From positions 50,245,667-50,309,666 of the forward strand of contig CM061067.1 of NCBI GenBank assembly GCA_030762895.1: a stretch of 64,000 bases of DNA, given 5' to 3'. The translations under genes were made by a program, and so were the position numbers. This DNA comes from Sophora flavescens (lineage: Eukaryota > Streptophyta > Magnoliopsida > Fabales > Fabaceae). This document shows positions 11,120 to 20,591 of this stretch, piece by piece (position 1 is the first letter of the stretch; every line of letters begins with the position of its first letter). The notes below the pieces were generated by a model, which was not told the origin of the DNA, searched no databases, and was given only the letters and a program-made list of their open reading frames with translations.

Positions 11120-12334
11120 CCTAATCACTGTAATAATCGGCTGCTTCTTCAGACTCATCATAATCTTCAATGGAGATTAAGTGCTGCATATCTAGAATGA
11201 ATCGTTCAGCCGTGGAAGCTTTGGTTGCCAGCTGACTCAAATTGGAAAATTCTTAGGCTAACGACTTTTCTCTCAGCTGAGGGTGCATGTTTCCTACAGC
11301 TATGGCGGCATACTCTGCTTCTGGAAGTTGTGTTGTACACCTCCTCCTCAGCTTCCTGAATCTCTCTATGAAGTCAACAGCCGTCTCATCCACTTGTTGT
11401 TTCAAACTCATCAAGTCAGCTGCTGTAACTTCAGGTTGAGGTCTATAGAACTTATCATGGAAGCACATTTCCATGTCTGCCCAATTTTGTACAGAATTAG
11501 AAGGCAAAGAAGAATACCAAGTGAATGATATTCCTGTCAATGATAAAGGGAATAGCTGCAACTTATAGTATTCATTCTGGCTTGCCTCTCCACACTAGCT
11601 AGTAAATATGTCAATATGCTCAATGGAAGACTTGCCATCTTCTACCGAGAAAGTTGAGAATTCCCGGGCCTTGAACCCTTCTGGTAATGGCATCATTCTG
11701 TCCACCATTCAGGATATGGCTTTCTATACTCTAGCCTATTTAAAGGCCTTAATTGCATGCCGAAGTGCCTTCACATAACCTCAGCTATCATGTTGGGATC
11801 AATTAGCCGAGGGACAGTCGGTCTACTCTCAGCCGTTGTCGACTGGGCACAGTTTAGCACTGGAGTTGGAGCAAGACCTGATTGTATGACTGGCATTTGG
11901 TACATAGGCTCTGGCATGCTTGGAATCATTGTTTGATTAGATGCAGTAGGTGGAATTGATATCCATTGCTGTTTTGCTACATAATCACCAAGATTCATAT
12001 ATTGAGTCATGTTGACAACTAATTGATTAACCGAGGTAGGTGGAAGTGGATTCCATTGCTGCCCCCCAACATAATCATCAGGTTCCCTATACAAAATTCC
12101 TCGAGGAGGAATTGAACCCATATGAACATAAGGCGGCTGTTCTAGGGCTAGCTGATAGTCTTGTATATTAGCCGAGGTAGGTGGAATCATGTTCAATGGC
12201 TTCTCCCCAGCATAATTTCCAGGCAACTTTGTTTGAATTGCCCCATAGCCCGTGGTAGGATACGTCATACCCCCAAGCATAGTCACTTGTGAGTCTGCAC
12301 CAATAGCCGTAGCATTTGATACAAAACACGGCAT
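11120..12334 (-). pseudogene. Retrotransposon gag of the gag-only element
   Basis: The minus strand has a Pro/Gln/Met-rich N-terminal open frame (12334-11771) followed, after a break, by a clear Ty3/gypsy Retrotrans_gag domain (11561-11253): LFPLSLTGISFTWYSSLP, WADMEMCFHDKF, DFIERFRKLRRRC. It continues past a stop at 11253-11255 with SQLATKASTAERF down to about 11120. Gag would supply the capsid for the element RNA. No catalytic pol domain follows. Upstream start is unclear; minus-strand coding may reach toward 13000. Confidence 0.8.
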
Positions 12335-13040
12335 ACCAAGCTAGCCTGGCGTATCTAATGGACCTTTAGTCGAGTGAACCTGTCCGTACTGTAATATTGT
12401 TTGAGATACAACATCATTTACAACCACTTGCCCCCCAAGGCTAGTAGCGGTAAGACAGTTAAGCGATTGTGTGATGGAACTTGGTTGAGGGATCTACTGA
12501 AGAATGTTCGACTGACCCAACTGTGATGGTCCTGCCTGAACATATTGATTTGGACTTGACTGCATTTGTTGTGCGTCACCAGCTGATATTTGTTGCGTAG
12601 GATTCAACAGTCTTGATTCCCAAAAATAGAAGTTGCCAAGTTTGCTCCAAAATTCAATTCTTGTTGTTCTTACTCCCTCACCCGAAGCACTTCGTTATGC
12701 ACCATTGGTTTGACAATGTCCACCAGCTATTTAGAAACATGGTACATAATGTCACGTACCCCCATATCTATTTGCTGGCAGATATACGTAGTGGTCATCA
12801 CACTTGGATGATTTTGATCAACCGTACAAGCTGCTATTGTTGAATGTCCACCGGCAGTCGTCGCCGATGCAGTGGACATTGATGGTTGAGAAGATGGCAT
12901 GCCTAAGGCAATTAAAGTTGAAGGTTCAACTGCTACACGGCTGCCAATCTTCTTAGTAGTCGTTTGAGACGGTTCCAGGCTAAAACAATGTAACTATGAC
13001 CCGAAGAGGTAAACTTCCCAATGAGTTCACCTTCTATCCA

Positions 13041-13059
13041 GGTCCCACCGGGCGTGCCA
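13041..13059 (-). other. Primer-binding site of gag-only element
   Basis: The minus strand reads TGGCACGCCCGGTGGGACC two bases inside the right LTR, in the position and with the TGG start of a plant gypsy tRNA primer site. I do not assign the tRNA with confidence. Confidence 0.6.
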
Positions 13060-13061
13060 TT

Positions 13062-13417
13062 TGTTGCCTTCGTAGTGCAAATTTTTGGTGTTCAGCCGAT
13101 TAGTCGTTTTGAACGACTAATTGTCAGTCGATTCGCACAGTTGACAAAGATTCCCTTTTGTGTTTAGGCCATTGCGTTGAGAAAGGGACTCTGTTTCTCA
13201 GCTATGGGTTCCTAGACTACTCCAAAGAGCGTCTAGTGTAGACTACTCCAAAGAGCTATCTAAAGTTGCATGAAAGCAATAAAGGAAAGGGATAAATGAA
13301 ATAAAAGTAAAGTAAAGAATAAGTTGTTTGATTGATGGGTGTTGTCAAAATAATCTGTACAATTGATATTTATAGGTAAAAAACTCAGCTATTCTAAAGC
13401 CACTTCTATTAGCCACT
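13062..13417 (-). repeat. 5' LTR of gag-only element, truncated
   Basis: TGTTGCCTTCGTAGTGC onward matches the left LTR up to ATTAGCCACT at 13417, then stops where the LINE sequence begins. It carries a local duplication of GACTACTCCAAAGAGC near 13214-13252 that the left LTR lacks. Confidence 0.75.
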
Positions 13418-14226
13418 TCTATTATCCAAATTGGTCCCAATTTTTCACATCCAGTATGCATCATTGGCTGGAGTTTGGAATCAATTCGGCTGGGCTTTTG
13501 GGGGTTAATGGACCGATTCTCTTTGGTCATTTAATAGGGGAGATTTGGAGAGCCCGTAATAGACTTGTGTTTGAGGGCAATGCATTTGACCCAGCCCAAA
13601 TCATGCTATTGGCAACTAATAGAGAAACGGAGCAAGTGGGGAGTGGGCTGTTTAACAGGATGGACCGTCCTATACGCAGGGAAACAATGATTGGGTGGGA
13701 ATTCCCTCCACACAAGTGGGTCAAGGGCAATGTTGATGGATCAGTTAAAGGAACCCAGAGAGGAGCAGCTTGTGGAGGAGCTTTTAGAGATGAGAGTGGT
13801 ATATGGGTGGGTGGGTGGTTTTAGTAGAAACCTTGGTACATCCAGTGTTCTTATGGCTGAGTTGTGGGGGATTTTCACAGCTTTTAGTTTGGCTTGGCAA
13901 AGCAGGTGGAGGCAATTCCACCTGAAGTGGCTGTCAACTTGATTTCTAAAGGTTGCTCAAACTCTCACCCATATGCTCCAATTGTTCGCGCCATCAACGA
14001 CCTAATGTCTAGATCATGGGCAGTGCGTCTCTCTCATGTGTTGCGCGAAGGCAATCGTGTAGCCGACCTTCTAGCAAATTATGGGCATTCTTTGCCCTTG
14101 GGGGTCCATGTTTTTTCAGCTCCATCTCTAGGATGTGGAGAGTTAATTTTACATGATTGTATGGGGGTATCCTTTAATAGGATGTTAGTGGTTTAGGTTG
14201 GGCTTGAACTGTTTACCAAAAAAATT
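13418..14226 (+). pseudogene. L1 LINE ORF2 3' end (RNase H domain), 5'-truncated
   Basis: Plus-strand frames carry the C-terminal RNase H domain (RVT_3) of plant L1 elements: IGEIWRARNRLVFEG, then HKWVKGNVDGSVKG (first catalytic Asp), GGFSRNLGTSSVLMAELWGI (catalytic Glu), and HVLREGNRVADLLANYG (last Asp). It ends with GTTTACCAAAAAAA at 14215-14226, the usual tail of plant LINEs. RNase H would remove the RNA strand during target-primed reverse transcription. Frame breaks lie at the GTGG run near 13803-13818 (slippage) and near 13905; the third catalytic Asp region reads EVAVNLIS, apparently altered. RT and endonuclease are absent, as in typical 5'-truncated LINE copies. It interrupts the right LTR of the gag-only element. 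Confidence 0.88.
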
Positions 14227-14489
14227 GGTGTGGCTAGCTAGTGCAGTAGTTTTTCAAATCTTGTGTACGTGTTTTGCATGCAGTAAATATATATATACAG
14301 AAAATAGGAAGATGATTATAGACACAGATTTTAACATGATTGGATTTATGGAGAACTAGATGCCTACATAAAAATTTATAATTTATAATTAAGGTTCTTT
14401 TGCCCGGTAGCCAGATGGCCCGGTATAAGGTTAGACTGGGCTAATAAAATGGCAGCCCATTGTAATTTCGGCCCAGCTCGCTAATAAAC
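14227..14489. other. Spacer without gene
   Basis: AT-rich with a short TA run near 14287-14296. No coding motif seen. Confidence 0.4.
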
Positions 14490-14535
14490 TAGGGCCCGAT
14501 CGGGCCGGGCCAGGCGGCCCGATTTGACAGCTCTA
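14490..14535 (-). repeat. hAT-like terminal repeat (right candidate)
   Basis: On the minus strand TAGAGCTGTCAAATCGGGCC followed by GGCCC-rich sequence mirrors 9077-9130. Such ends are typical of plant hAT-like elements. No 8-bp target duplication matches between the two flanks. Confidence 0.45.
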
Positions 14536-15142
14536 GATGTAAAGGAGAAAATGAGATTCTAACAAGAAAAAATATAAATAGAAAATGAGATAAGATGAAA
14601 TATAATGTAACCACTAACCAGAATGTGAAAAAGTATATATGGTCAAATATAAAACCTTTTTTTTTAATGTTTGGTTTTCTGTTTTTATTTCTTATTTTTA
14701 TTAATAATTGTAAAAATATCATCTTAATTTTAAATATTTATATAAGAAGCAGGAAACAAAATAAAAAAAAGATAACATTTTTGTAATTATTAATAAAAAT
14801 GTGAAATGAAAACAAGAAATTGAAAGAAAGAAAAAAAGTACAAAATGATGGAAGTGAAAATGTGTGAGGGTAAATTACTCTTTAATAAATATTATGTGAT
14901 GATATTTTTATATATAAAAATATGCCTTCAAGTAGTTATATGGTATAAGGTATGCATATTGTATATATCGTAACATGTAGTCAACATCCAAAAAAAAACA
15001 AGCCCATCACTCATTTATCGTTACCTATTAAATCAAATTAAGCTATTTCGCCTTACCTATTAAATTAAATCAAATCAAGTAAAGAACAATTATGTCATCC
15101 AAAACATTAGTATATATCTGATTCAGATGTTTGTATGTGTAG
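14536..15142. other. AT-rich spacer upstream of transporter exons
   Basis: AT-rich, no gene. The last bases before 15143 (TTTGTATGTGTAG) form a plausible 3' splice site for the first visible exon of the transporter fragment. Confidence 0.45.
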
Positions 15143-16060
15143 GTGTCAATCTCATTTGGAAAGATACTAATACAATCAATACGGCCAGGGATAGAAATTC
15201 TGGGTAGAGTTCCAAGAACAGAAGCCTTTTGTGATGTTAGTCAATATCCCATGGCTATAAGCACTCCAGGCATCTTAGTGATCCGCATAAGCTCTGGCTC
15301 ATTGTGCTTTGCAAATGCTAATTTTGTCAGAGAAAGGCAAGCACTTCACAAAATGATTTAGAGATATTATATTTGATGATCAACCTTTCAAATTAAATTA
15401 TTCTCTTGTTCCAGAATACTGAAGTGGGTCACAGAAGAAGAAGATGACTTGAAAGAAACTGCAGAGGGAAGGGTCCAAGCAGTAATCTTAGACATGACCA
15501 GTGAGTCTAAGAACACATCACTCTAAGAATAATGATAATCACTAACACATAAGTCATCTTATATCTTCATAGTTTTACTAAAAAGGTGAGGATCCAAATC
15601 CAATCGGATAGAATTTAAACTTGACATAGACGTGCACAAAGCATTGTTTTTAACTTTAATACCAAAATCTTCATAGAATTTAAAGTAGCCTTGTGAATGA
15701 TCCCCTGCAATTCTTTTTGATAGACCTGATGAATGTTGACACTTCCGGAATTCTAGCATTGGAGGAACTACACAAGAGGTTGCGTTCACGTGGCCTAGAA
15801 GTGAGACCGCCATGAATTAATCTCTCTATCTTGAAACCTGATAATGTATGATGTGGGTTTTCTCAAATTACCTCAACTCTAACGTTTGTGTGTGCTATTG
15901 CTATGTGTTTTTGCAGTTGGTCATGGTCAACCCGAGGTGGCTAGTAATTCACAAGCTTAAACTGGCACACTTTGTGGACAAAATCGGAAAAGAATGGGTT
16001 TTCCTTACTGTTGCTGAAGCCGTAGATGCATGTTTGTCTTCTAAATTTCCCAACCCTTGA
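15143..16060 (+). pseudogene. Sulfate transporter C-terminal fragment (STAS), four exons
   Basis: Four exons, 15143-15336, 15415-15500, 15724-15800 and 15917-16060, splice into an open 166-codon frame ending in TGA. The product is the C-terminal cytoplasmic part of a plant SLC26/SULTR transporter, nearest to SULTR3: PGIEILGRVPRTEAFCDVSQ, LCFANANFVRER, ILKWVTEEE, then the STAS core VILDM...LMNVDTSGILALEEL and the tail LVMVNPRWLVIHK. STAS domains regulate these H+/sulfate symporters. Introns 2 and 3 use GT-AG; intron 1 (15337-15414) is GC-AG with donor AG/GCAAGC. Phases fit at every junction (194+86+77+144 = 501 nt). The 10-12 transmembrane helices are absent: upstream DNA has no exon, so this is a 5'-truncated gene fragment although its coding frame is intact. 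Confidence 0.9.
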
Positions 16061-16102
16061 TTTCGTGGGCCTGCCTCTTCCAATTGTAATTCTAGGTCCT
16101 TA

Positions 16103-16108
16103 AATAAA
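16103..16108 (+). terminator. Possible poly(A) signal of the transporter fragment
   Basis: AATAAA 43 bp after the stop codon in AT-rich DNA, the usual distance and form of a plant near-upstream element. Confidence 0.4.
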
Positions 16109-16279
16109 GATGTAATAATATTCACGATTGTGCCCTGTACAAAAGTGAAAAGAGGTGTGGTTTTGACCCTTCAATCTCGCATTGAAGGTAAAGATTATAT
16201 TAGTTTGGTAAAGGCCTTGTGTGTTTGGGAATGAGGCTAAAGCATAATACATGAGCCTTGAGCTAAAGAATTAAATGCA

Positions 16280-16680
16280 ATGGGCATTGAGTATGAAAAC
16301 GATGTGAATTTGGACATAGGATTAAAATTGAATGAAATGAGTCGAGAGCCAGAAAACCAAATGCAATGGGCCTCGAGTATAAAATCAGTAGGAGTAGGAA
16401 AAACAACTCTGGCTAGAGTCTACGAAAGAATATGTAACCAATTTGAAATTTTCTACTTTCTTTCTAATGTTAGAGAGGTTTCTAAAACATCAGACGGGTT
16501 GGTTTACTTACAAGTAAACTTCTTTCTCACCTAAAGATAAGCAACCTTGATATTGATGATCTCTATGATATGGAAGGAAGAAAATAATAAACCTTTTGTG
16601 CAACAAAAGAGTGCTTCTTGCCCTTGATGACATTGGTGGTTTACGCAAACTAGAGAATTTAGCTAAAAATCATGTGGTGA
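16280..16680 (+). pseudogene. TIR-NBS-LRR (TNL) NB-ARC fragment
   Basis: The plus strand holds the nucleotide-binding part of a TNL immune receptor: P-loop GVGKTTLARVYERI, then FLSNVREVSKTSDGLVYLQ (the RNBS-A region typical of TNLs), and after frame breaks the kinase-2 motif VLLALDDIGGLRKLENLA near 16610-16665. Such proteins detect pathogen effectors. TIR and LRR domains are missing and the frame is closed at 16534 and again near 16586 (METGRK followed by TAA), so it is a short relic. The segment before the P-loop does not look like the normal linker, and the ATG at 16280 is not a genuine start. Confidence 0.85.
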
Positions 16681-16689
16681 TGACGATCC

Positions 16690-17056
16690 CAGTGATGTTG
16701 GCAATGGCAGTTGTGTCGCGGTGATAGTGGCTTTGGCGATAATTGTAAACTGGGTGGTGGTAATAATGTATTAAAAAATTTAACATATACAGACAGTTTT
16801 CGTGTGTGTTAAAAACTTTTAACAAATAAGAGGGAGGTGGTAGGAGAAGGATAAAAAAAAAAAAAGAGAGTTGAGTGACTGTCGACAGATGGGGGATAAA
16901 GGGTTGAGGGAAGAATATTTAGGAAATAAAGAAAAATTAAAGAGAGAAAGAAGATGGGAGATGAACTAGGGAGGTATCAAAATTAAAAACTTTAAACTAA
17001 ATGAATAAGGTATTGAACCAGAAAGTTATGTGACAGGCCTGTTAAGTAATTAAAAA

Positions 17057-17094
<38 letters not shown>

Positions 17095-17154
17095 GTTTTA
17101 CAGAATATATTAAAAGAGAAGAGGTTATCAATATATTTTGATAAGATATTTTCT

Positions 17155-17211
<57 letters not shown>

Positions 17212-17216
17212 TATTC
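16690..17216. repeat. AT-rich spacer with two (TA)n microsatellites
   Basis: Perfect TA runs at about 17060-17091 and 17159-17208, 80 bp apart. The rest is purine-rich or AT-rich without coding motifs. Confidence 0.8.
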
Positions 17217-17507
17217 GCTAACGTACCGCTGTTCATTTTTTAGAAGGTATATGTTAGCAAGCTATACCTTTGGATGTATTTTTCATTTTTTTAATTATAG
17301 CTTGCTAACGTATTCCTTCTAAAATATGAGTGTGTGTACTGTAGCAAATCCTTATGGGTGTACATTAACAAATTTTGCTAACGTACACCCACCCATTTTT
17401 TAGAAGGAGTACGTTAGCAAATTATACCTTTATGTGTATTTTCCATTTTTTTTAGTTATATTTTGTTAACGTAAACCTTCTAAAAAATAGGTAGGTATAC
17501 GTTAGCA
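17217..17507. repeat. Two fold-back (MITE-like) units in tandem
   Basis: Two related palindromic units, roughly 17217-17330 and 17376-17507. Each has arms built on GCTAACGTA, ATTTTTTAGAAGG and ACGTTAGCA, with its reverse complement after a short AT loop. In unit 2 the outer arms TGCTAACGTACACC and (reverse complement) TGCTAACGTATACC match at the extreme ends, so the whole unit can fold. No convincing target duplication was found. Confidence 0.65.
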
Positions 17508-17761
17508 ATAATTTATATGGCATCTACAATATTTTATGTTGACCCTCCTGTCCAATTTTTCCATGCCTGCAAGAATTTGCTCAATTAAAAAATAAACAAT
17601 ATTTACAATCAAATTTTTTTACCGTATAAATTCTATCTGCACAACAAATAATTTTATAATATTAACTGATAAAAGTTTTGAAACTATTAGTTTCTAAAGA
17701 ACATTTTGCAAATCGATACTATTAACATTTAAAGGAAGTAACCTAATGTATAAAATTAATT

Positions 17762-18204
17762 ATGCTGCTCATGATTGTTCTTATGTTGCAATTATCTGAT
17801 TTCCAACTTGCAACATGGGGACAAACAACTTCCTTCTTTCTGACACAAGATGTTGTCGGAACATTTGGTTATCTTGCTCCTGAATCTACTTTCATGTATG
17901 GGAAGGTCAGTGACAATATAGATGTCTATGCTTTTGGTGTAGCGCTACTTGAACTAATATCAGGAAGGGAACCCATCTGTTTAGAACCTTGCAAAGGACA
18001 CGAGAGGCTAGCGTGTGGGTAAGAGCTAAAACCCATTTAGAATGAAATTTGACTTCTATTAATGATATAGAAATAGATCTTTGAATTATAAACACTTATT
18101 TCAATTTTAGGCATAACCAATCATAGAGAGTGGGGATGTTAAAGGTTTATTGGATCCAAATTTAGAAGGGAAGTTTGATGAGGCCCGGAAGCAAAGAATG
18201 GTTT
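17762..18204 (+). pseudogene. Receptor-like cytoplasmic kinase fragment
   Basis: Plus-strand sequence from the C-lobe of a plant Ser/Thr kinase: LSDFQLATWG (the DFG triad reads DFQ), activation segment VGTFGYLAPES, then DVYAFGVALLELISGREP (subdomain IX). After an intron at 18019-18110 (GTAAGA donor, TTTTAG acceptor) it continues PIIESGDVKGLLDPNLEGKF. It resembles the RLCK/PERK-like family of membrane-associated signalling kinases. The DFG Gly is lost, a one-base slip precedes the intron, and a TAA replaces the Lys codon before PIIES. The N-lobe and catalytic loop are absent. A solo LTR sits about 35 bp downstream, cutting off the remaining C-terminus. Confidence 0.87.
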
Positions 18205-18237
18205 GAACGTCAAGGATGGAGCACTGACCACAACAAT

Positions 18238-19108
18238 TGTTGATCCTAATGACTCATATGAAGCACACAAAGTCCCTGAACACAATACAAACACACAAAA
18301 CAACAACAACAGCCACACAGGAAATACTGCAAACACTTGGTAGGCAAAGTAAGATTTAGAAAATTAAACAAGAAAATGGATAGAAGAAAGCACACACAAG
18401 ATTTACGTGGTTCGATCAATGTGATCTACATCCACAGGACAGAGTAGCACCACTAAGAATCAATGATCACAGTTTACAATAGAGAACTCCTTTAGTTTGT
18501 CACTCCCTTGTTCACAAGAACATGAACAAACCCCAAGCTTACCTCTCTATTTTCACACAAACCCAAGATCAATCTATTCTCACTTGATTTTCTCTCAATC
18601 TCTATGAATCAATTACAATGAATACACTCAATGTATCTGGACGAAATCAGAGCTCCAAGAATCCTAGAATCTTGCACAAAATCACTCAACTAGTACATTT
18701 GCATTGTTTTGCAGAAACTGATCATAACAGCTTTTGCAGTCGCACCATAATCGATTATGTTAATGCCATAATCGATTATGCCTTCACTGATTGCACTTCC
18801 GTGTTTCTGGAATTTCCCGTAATCGATTATGCTAATCGATTACACCTCCTCTGCCTGATTCTGAAAATCCCATAATCGATTATACTAATCGATTACGCCT
18901 TCTCTGCTATTTCTGGAAAACCTCATAATCGATTATGCTAATCGATTATGCCTTCTCTGCCCAAGTTTCATATTTCTGAAAACGTACGTAATCGATTATG
19001 CTAATCGATTACAAGTCTTTTGTCCGTCCCATAATCGATTATGCAGACACCATAATCGATTATCCTGCTGAAAACTCCACTTTACTGATTTTGAGGCATC
19101 TTTCAACA
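18238..19108 (-). repeat. Solo copia LTR rich in AATCGATT
   Basis: An 871-bp segment TGTTGATCC...TTTCAACA flanked on both sides by ACAAT (18233-18237, 19109-19113), a perfect 5-bp target duplication with no internal region: a solo LTR left by LTR-LTR recombination. It is related to the LTR of copia element 2. Between about 18745 and 19065 it carries twelve AATCGATT cores, mostly as ATAATCGATTAT or in paired form. Confidence 0.88.
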
Positions 19109-19113
19109 ACAAT

Positions 19114-20552
19114 AATGAATTTAAAGGATGGGGCAGTTCATCAAGTTTGATTAGTTTCTTTCATCATCAAGTTAGAATGATCTGCAACCTAAACAGAAGA
19201 TATGGTTCCAATGCAATCCAATAATACTCATTCTCAATCATGGTTCCAATAATCATATCAATCATGCACATCAATTATATTCCCCATGACATCAAGTATA
19301 AAATACTGATTCAACCCATTAGTTTTAACCTTATGGAGAAAAGCAAATCATCGTAGTCCTATTTGCTCCCTCCCATTTATAAGACCTTGATTTGTAACAA
19401 CACTGTCCCCTTATTTCTATTTTCATTCTGTTTCTTGTTTTAAGATGATAATTATGTAATTATTTTTGAAAACAAAAAATAAAAACAAAAAATTAGAAAC
19501 AAAACAAACCGACTTTCTTTTCATTGGCATCCTTCTAATATTTATAAGGATGGGACGATCATCACCTTACCAATCAGTTTTTTTCCTGAAACTTTTGCTC
19601 GGTTTGCTTTCAGTGGCCAGGAAATGAAAACAGGCTTGAAACAAAACAAACGGGTCATTACTGGTTCACATTCTCCTAATATTTATAAGACTTGAATCAT
19701 CACCTTAAAATGAGTTTTTTTTTTTCCTGAAACTTTTGCTCCGTTTGCTTTCAGTGGCTTAATAAGGGAACGAGAAATCCTGCAGGAACAACCTCGGGAA
19801 CAATCCTTCCATCCCAAGAAGAGCATATAAGGCACCTGAAAATGTAGGAAATGGAGTTCAAAACGCCAATCCCGCAAACCCATTGATCTCTTTTCTGTGG
19901 GTGTTTCCAAGCTCAAATTTAAAATACAATTTTCAGCTGCCCTTTCTTGCAATCACTTCTGCATTTCACTCTCACATCTTGGGTGCAGAAAAAAATTTGA
20001 AAAGTTTTATGGATTTGAATTTTCAGGCTCTCTCTATGACTCGATATAGAACTCTAACCTTGCCTATAGCATTAATCTGCAAAAATCAAGAAATAAAACA
20101 CCATTCTTTCATGATTGAGAGTAAAAAGAGAAAGAAACGATGCTTACCTTGATAACATTAACTTGCTCTTCATCAGCGAGGTGAAAAAGGAAAGGAACGC
20201 TAATGGTAACTGAAATGGAAGGGAAGAATCACGATTTTGTCTAGAATAATCACTAAGATGTGAGATTTCAGGAGCAAGGTTGCATGATTCAAATAGCAAA
20301 GGAAAGACTTGCATCATGTCGAGCGCAAATCTGGTTCGATGAGGAAGTCATGAATCTGCCGCAAGAGGGAGATTGGAGCTGGCAGCTAGGGTTGGGGGTT
20401 GAATTTTGGAGAAGAAGGAGTTTCTGATTAGGAAGGAGTTGGGTTGAAAACAATAAGTCTGTGTTTTGGGCTGAGAGAGAAGGATCCGAATTTGGGTCTG
20501 CAACGTGAATAATGAACATGGTTCAAGCCCAACAACATCAAGACTCTATTTT

Positions 20553-20555
<3 letters not shown>
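19114..20555. other. Intergenic stretch with a local duplication
   Basis: No gene recognised. About 90 bp at 19530-19625 recur at 19672-19765 (shared TAATATTTATAAG, ATCATCACCTTA, CTGAAACTTTTGCTC, TTTGCTTTCAGTGGC). The minus-strand open frame of 76 residues at 20289-20519 has no recognisable domain. Confidence 0.5.

Positions 20556-20587
<32 letters not shown>
20556..20587. repeat. (AT)n microsatellite
   Basis: An uninterrupted AT run of about 30 bp. Confidence 0.85.

Positions 20588-20591
<4 letters not shown>

Larger units (their letters stand above)
9229..13417 (-). mobile_element. Gag-only gypsy-like LTR element (LARD-like)
   Basis: Two direct LTR copies (9229-10345 and 13062-13417, the latter cut by a LINE) flank a 2.7-kb interior with a primer-binding site and a gag but no protease, RT or integrase motif. 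That is the layout of a non-autonomous LTR element depending on a relative. Orientation is minus, shown by gag and by the primer-binding site next to the right LTR. Confidence 0.75.

Noticed and set aside
18238..19108. LTR as the end of a full copia element
   Set aside because: ACAAT directly flanks both ends and no internal region exists, so it is a solo LTR.
20289..20519. 76-residue minus-strand frame with Met start
   Set aside because: Kept only as a note: no domain, no supporting splice or promoter signal.
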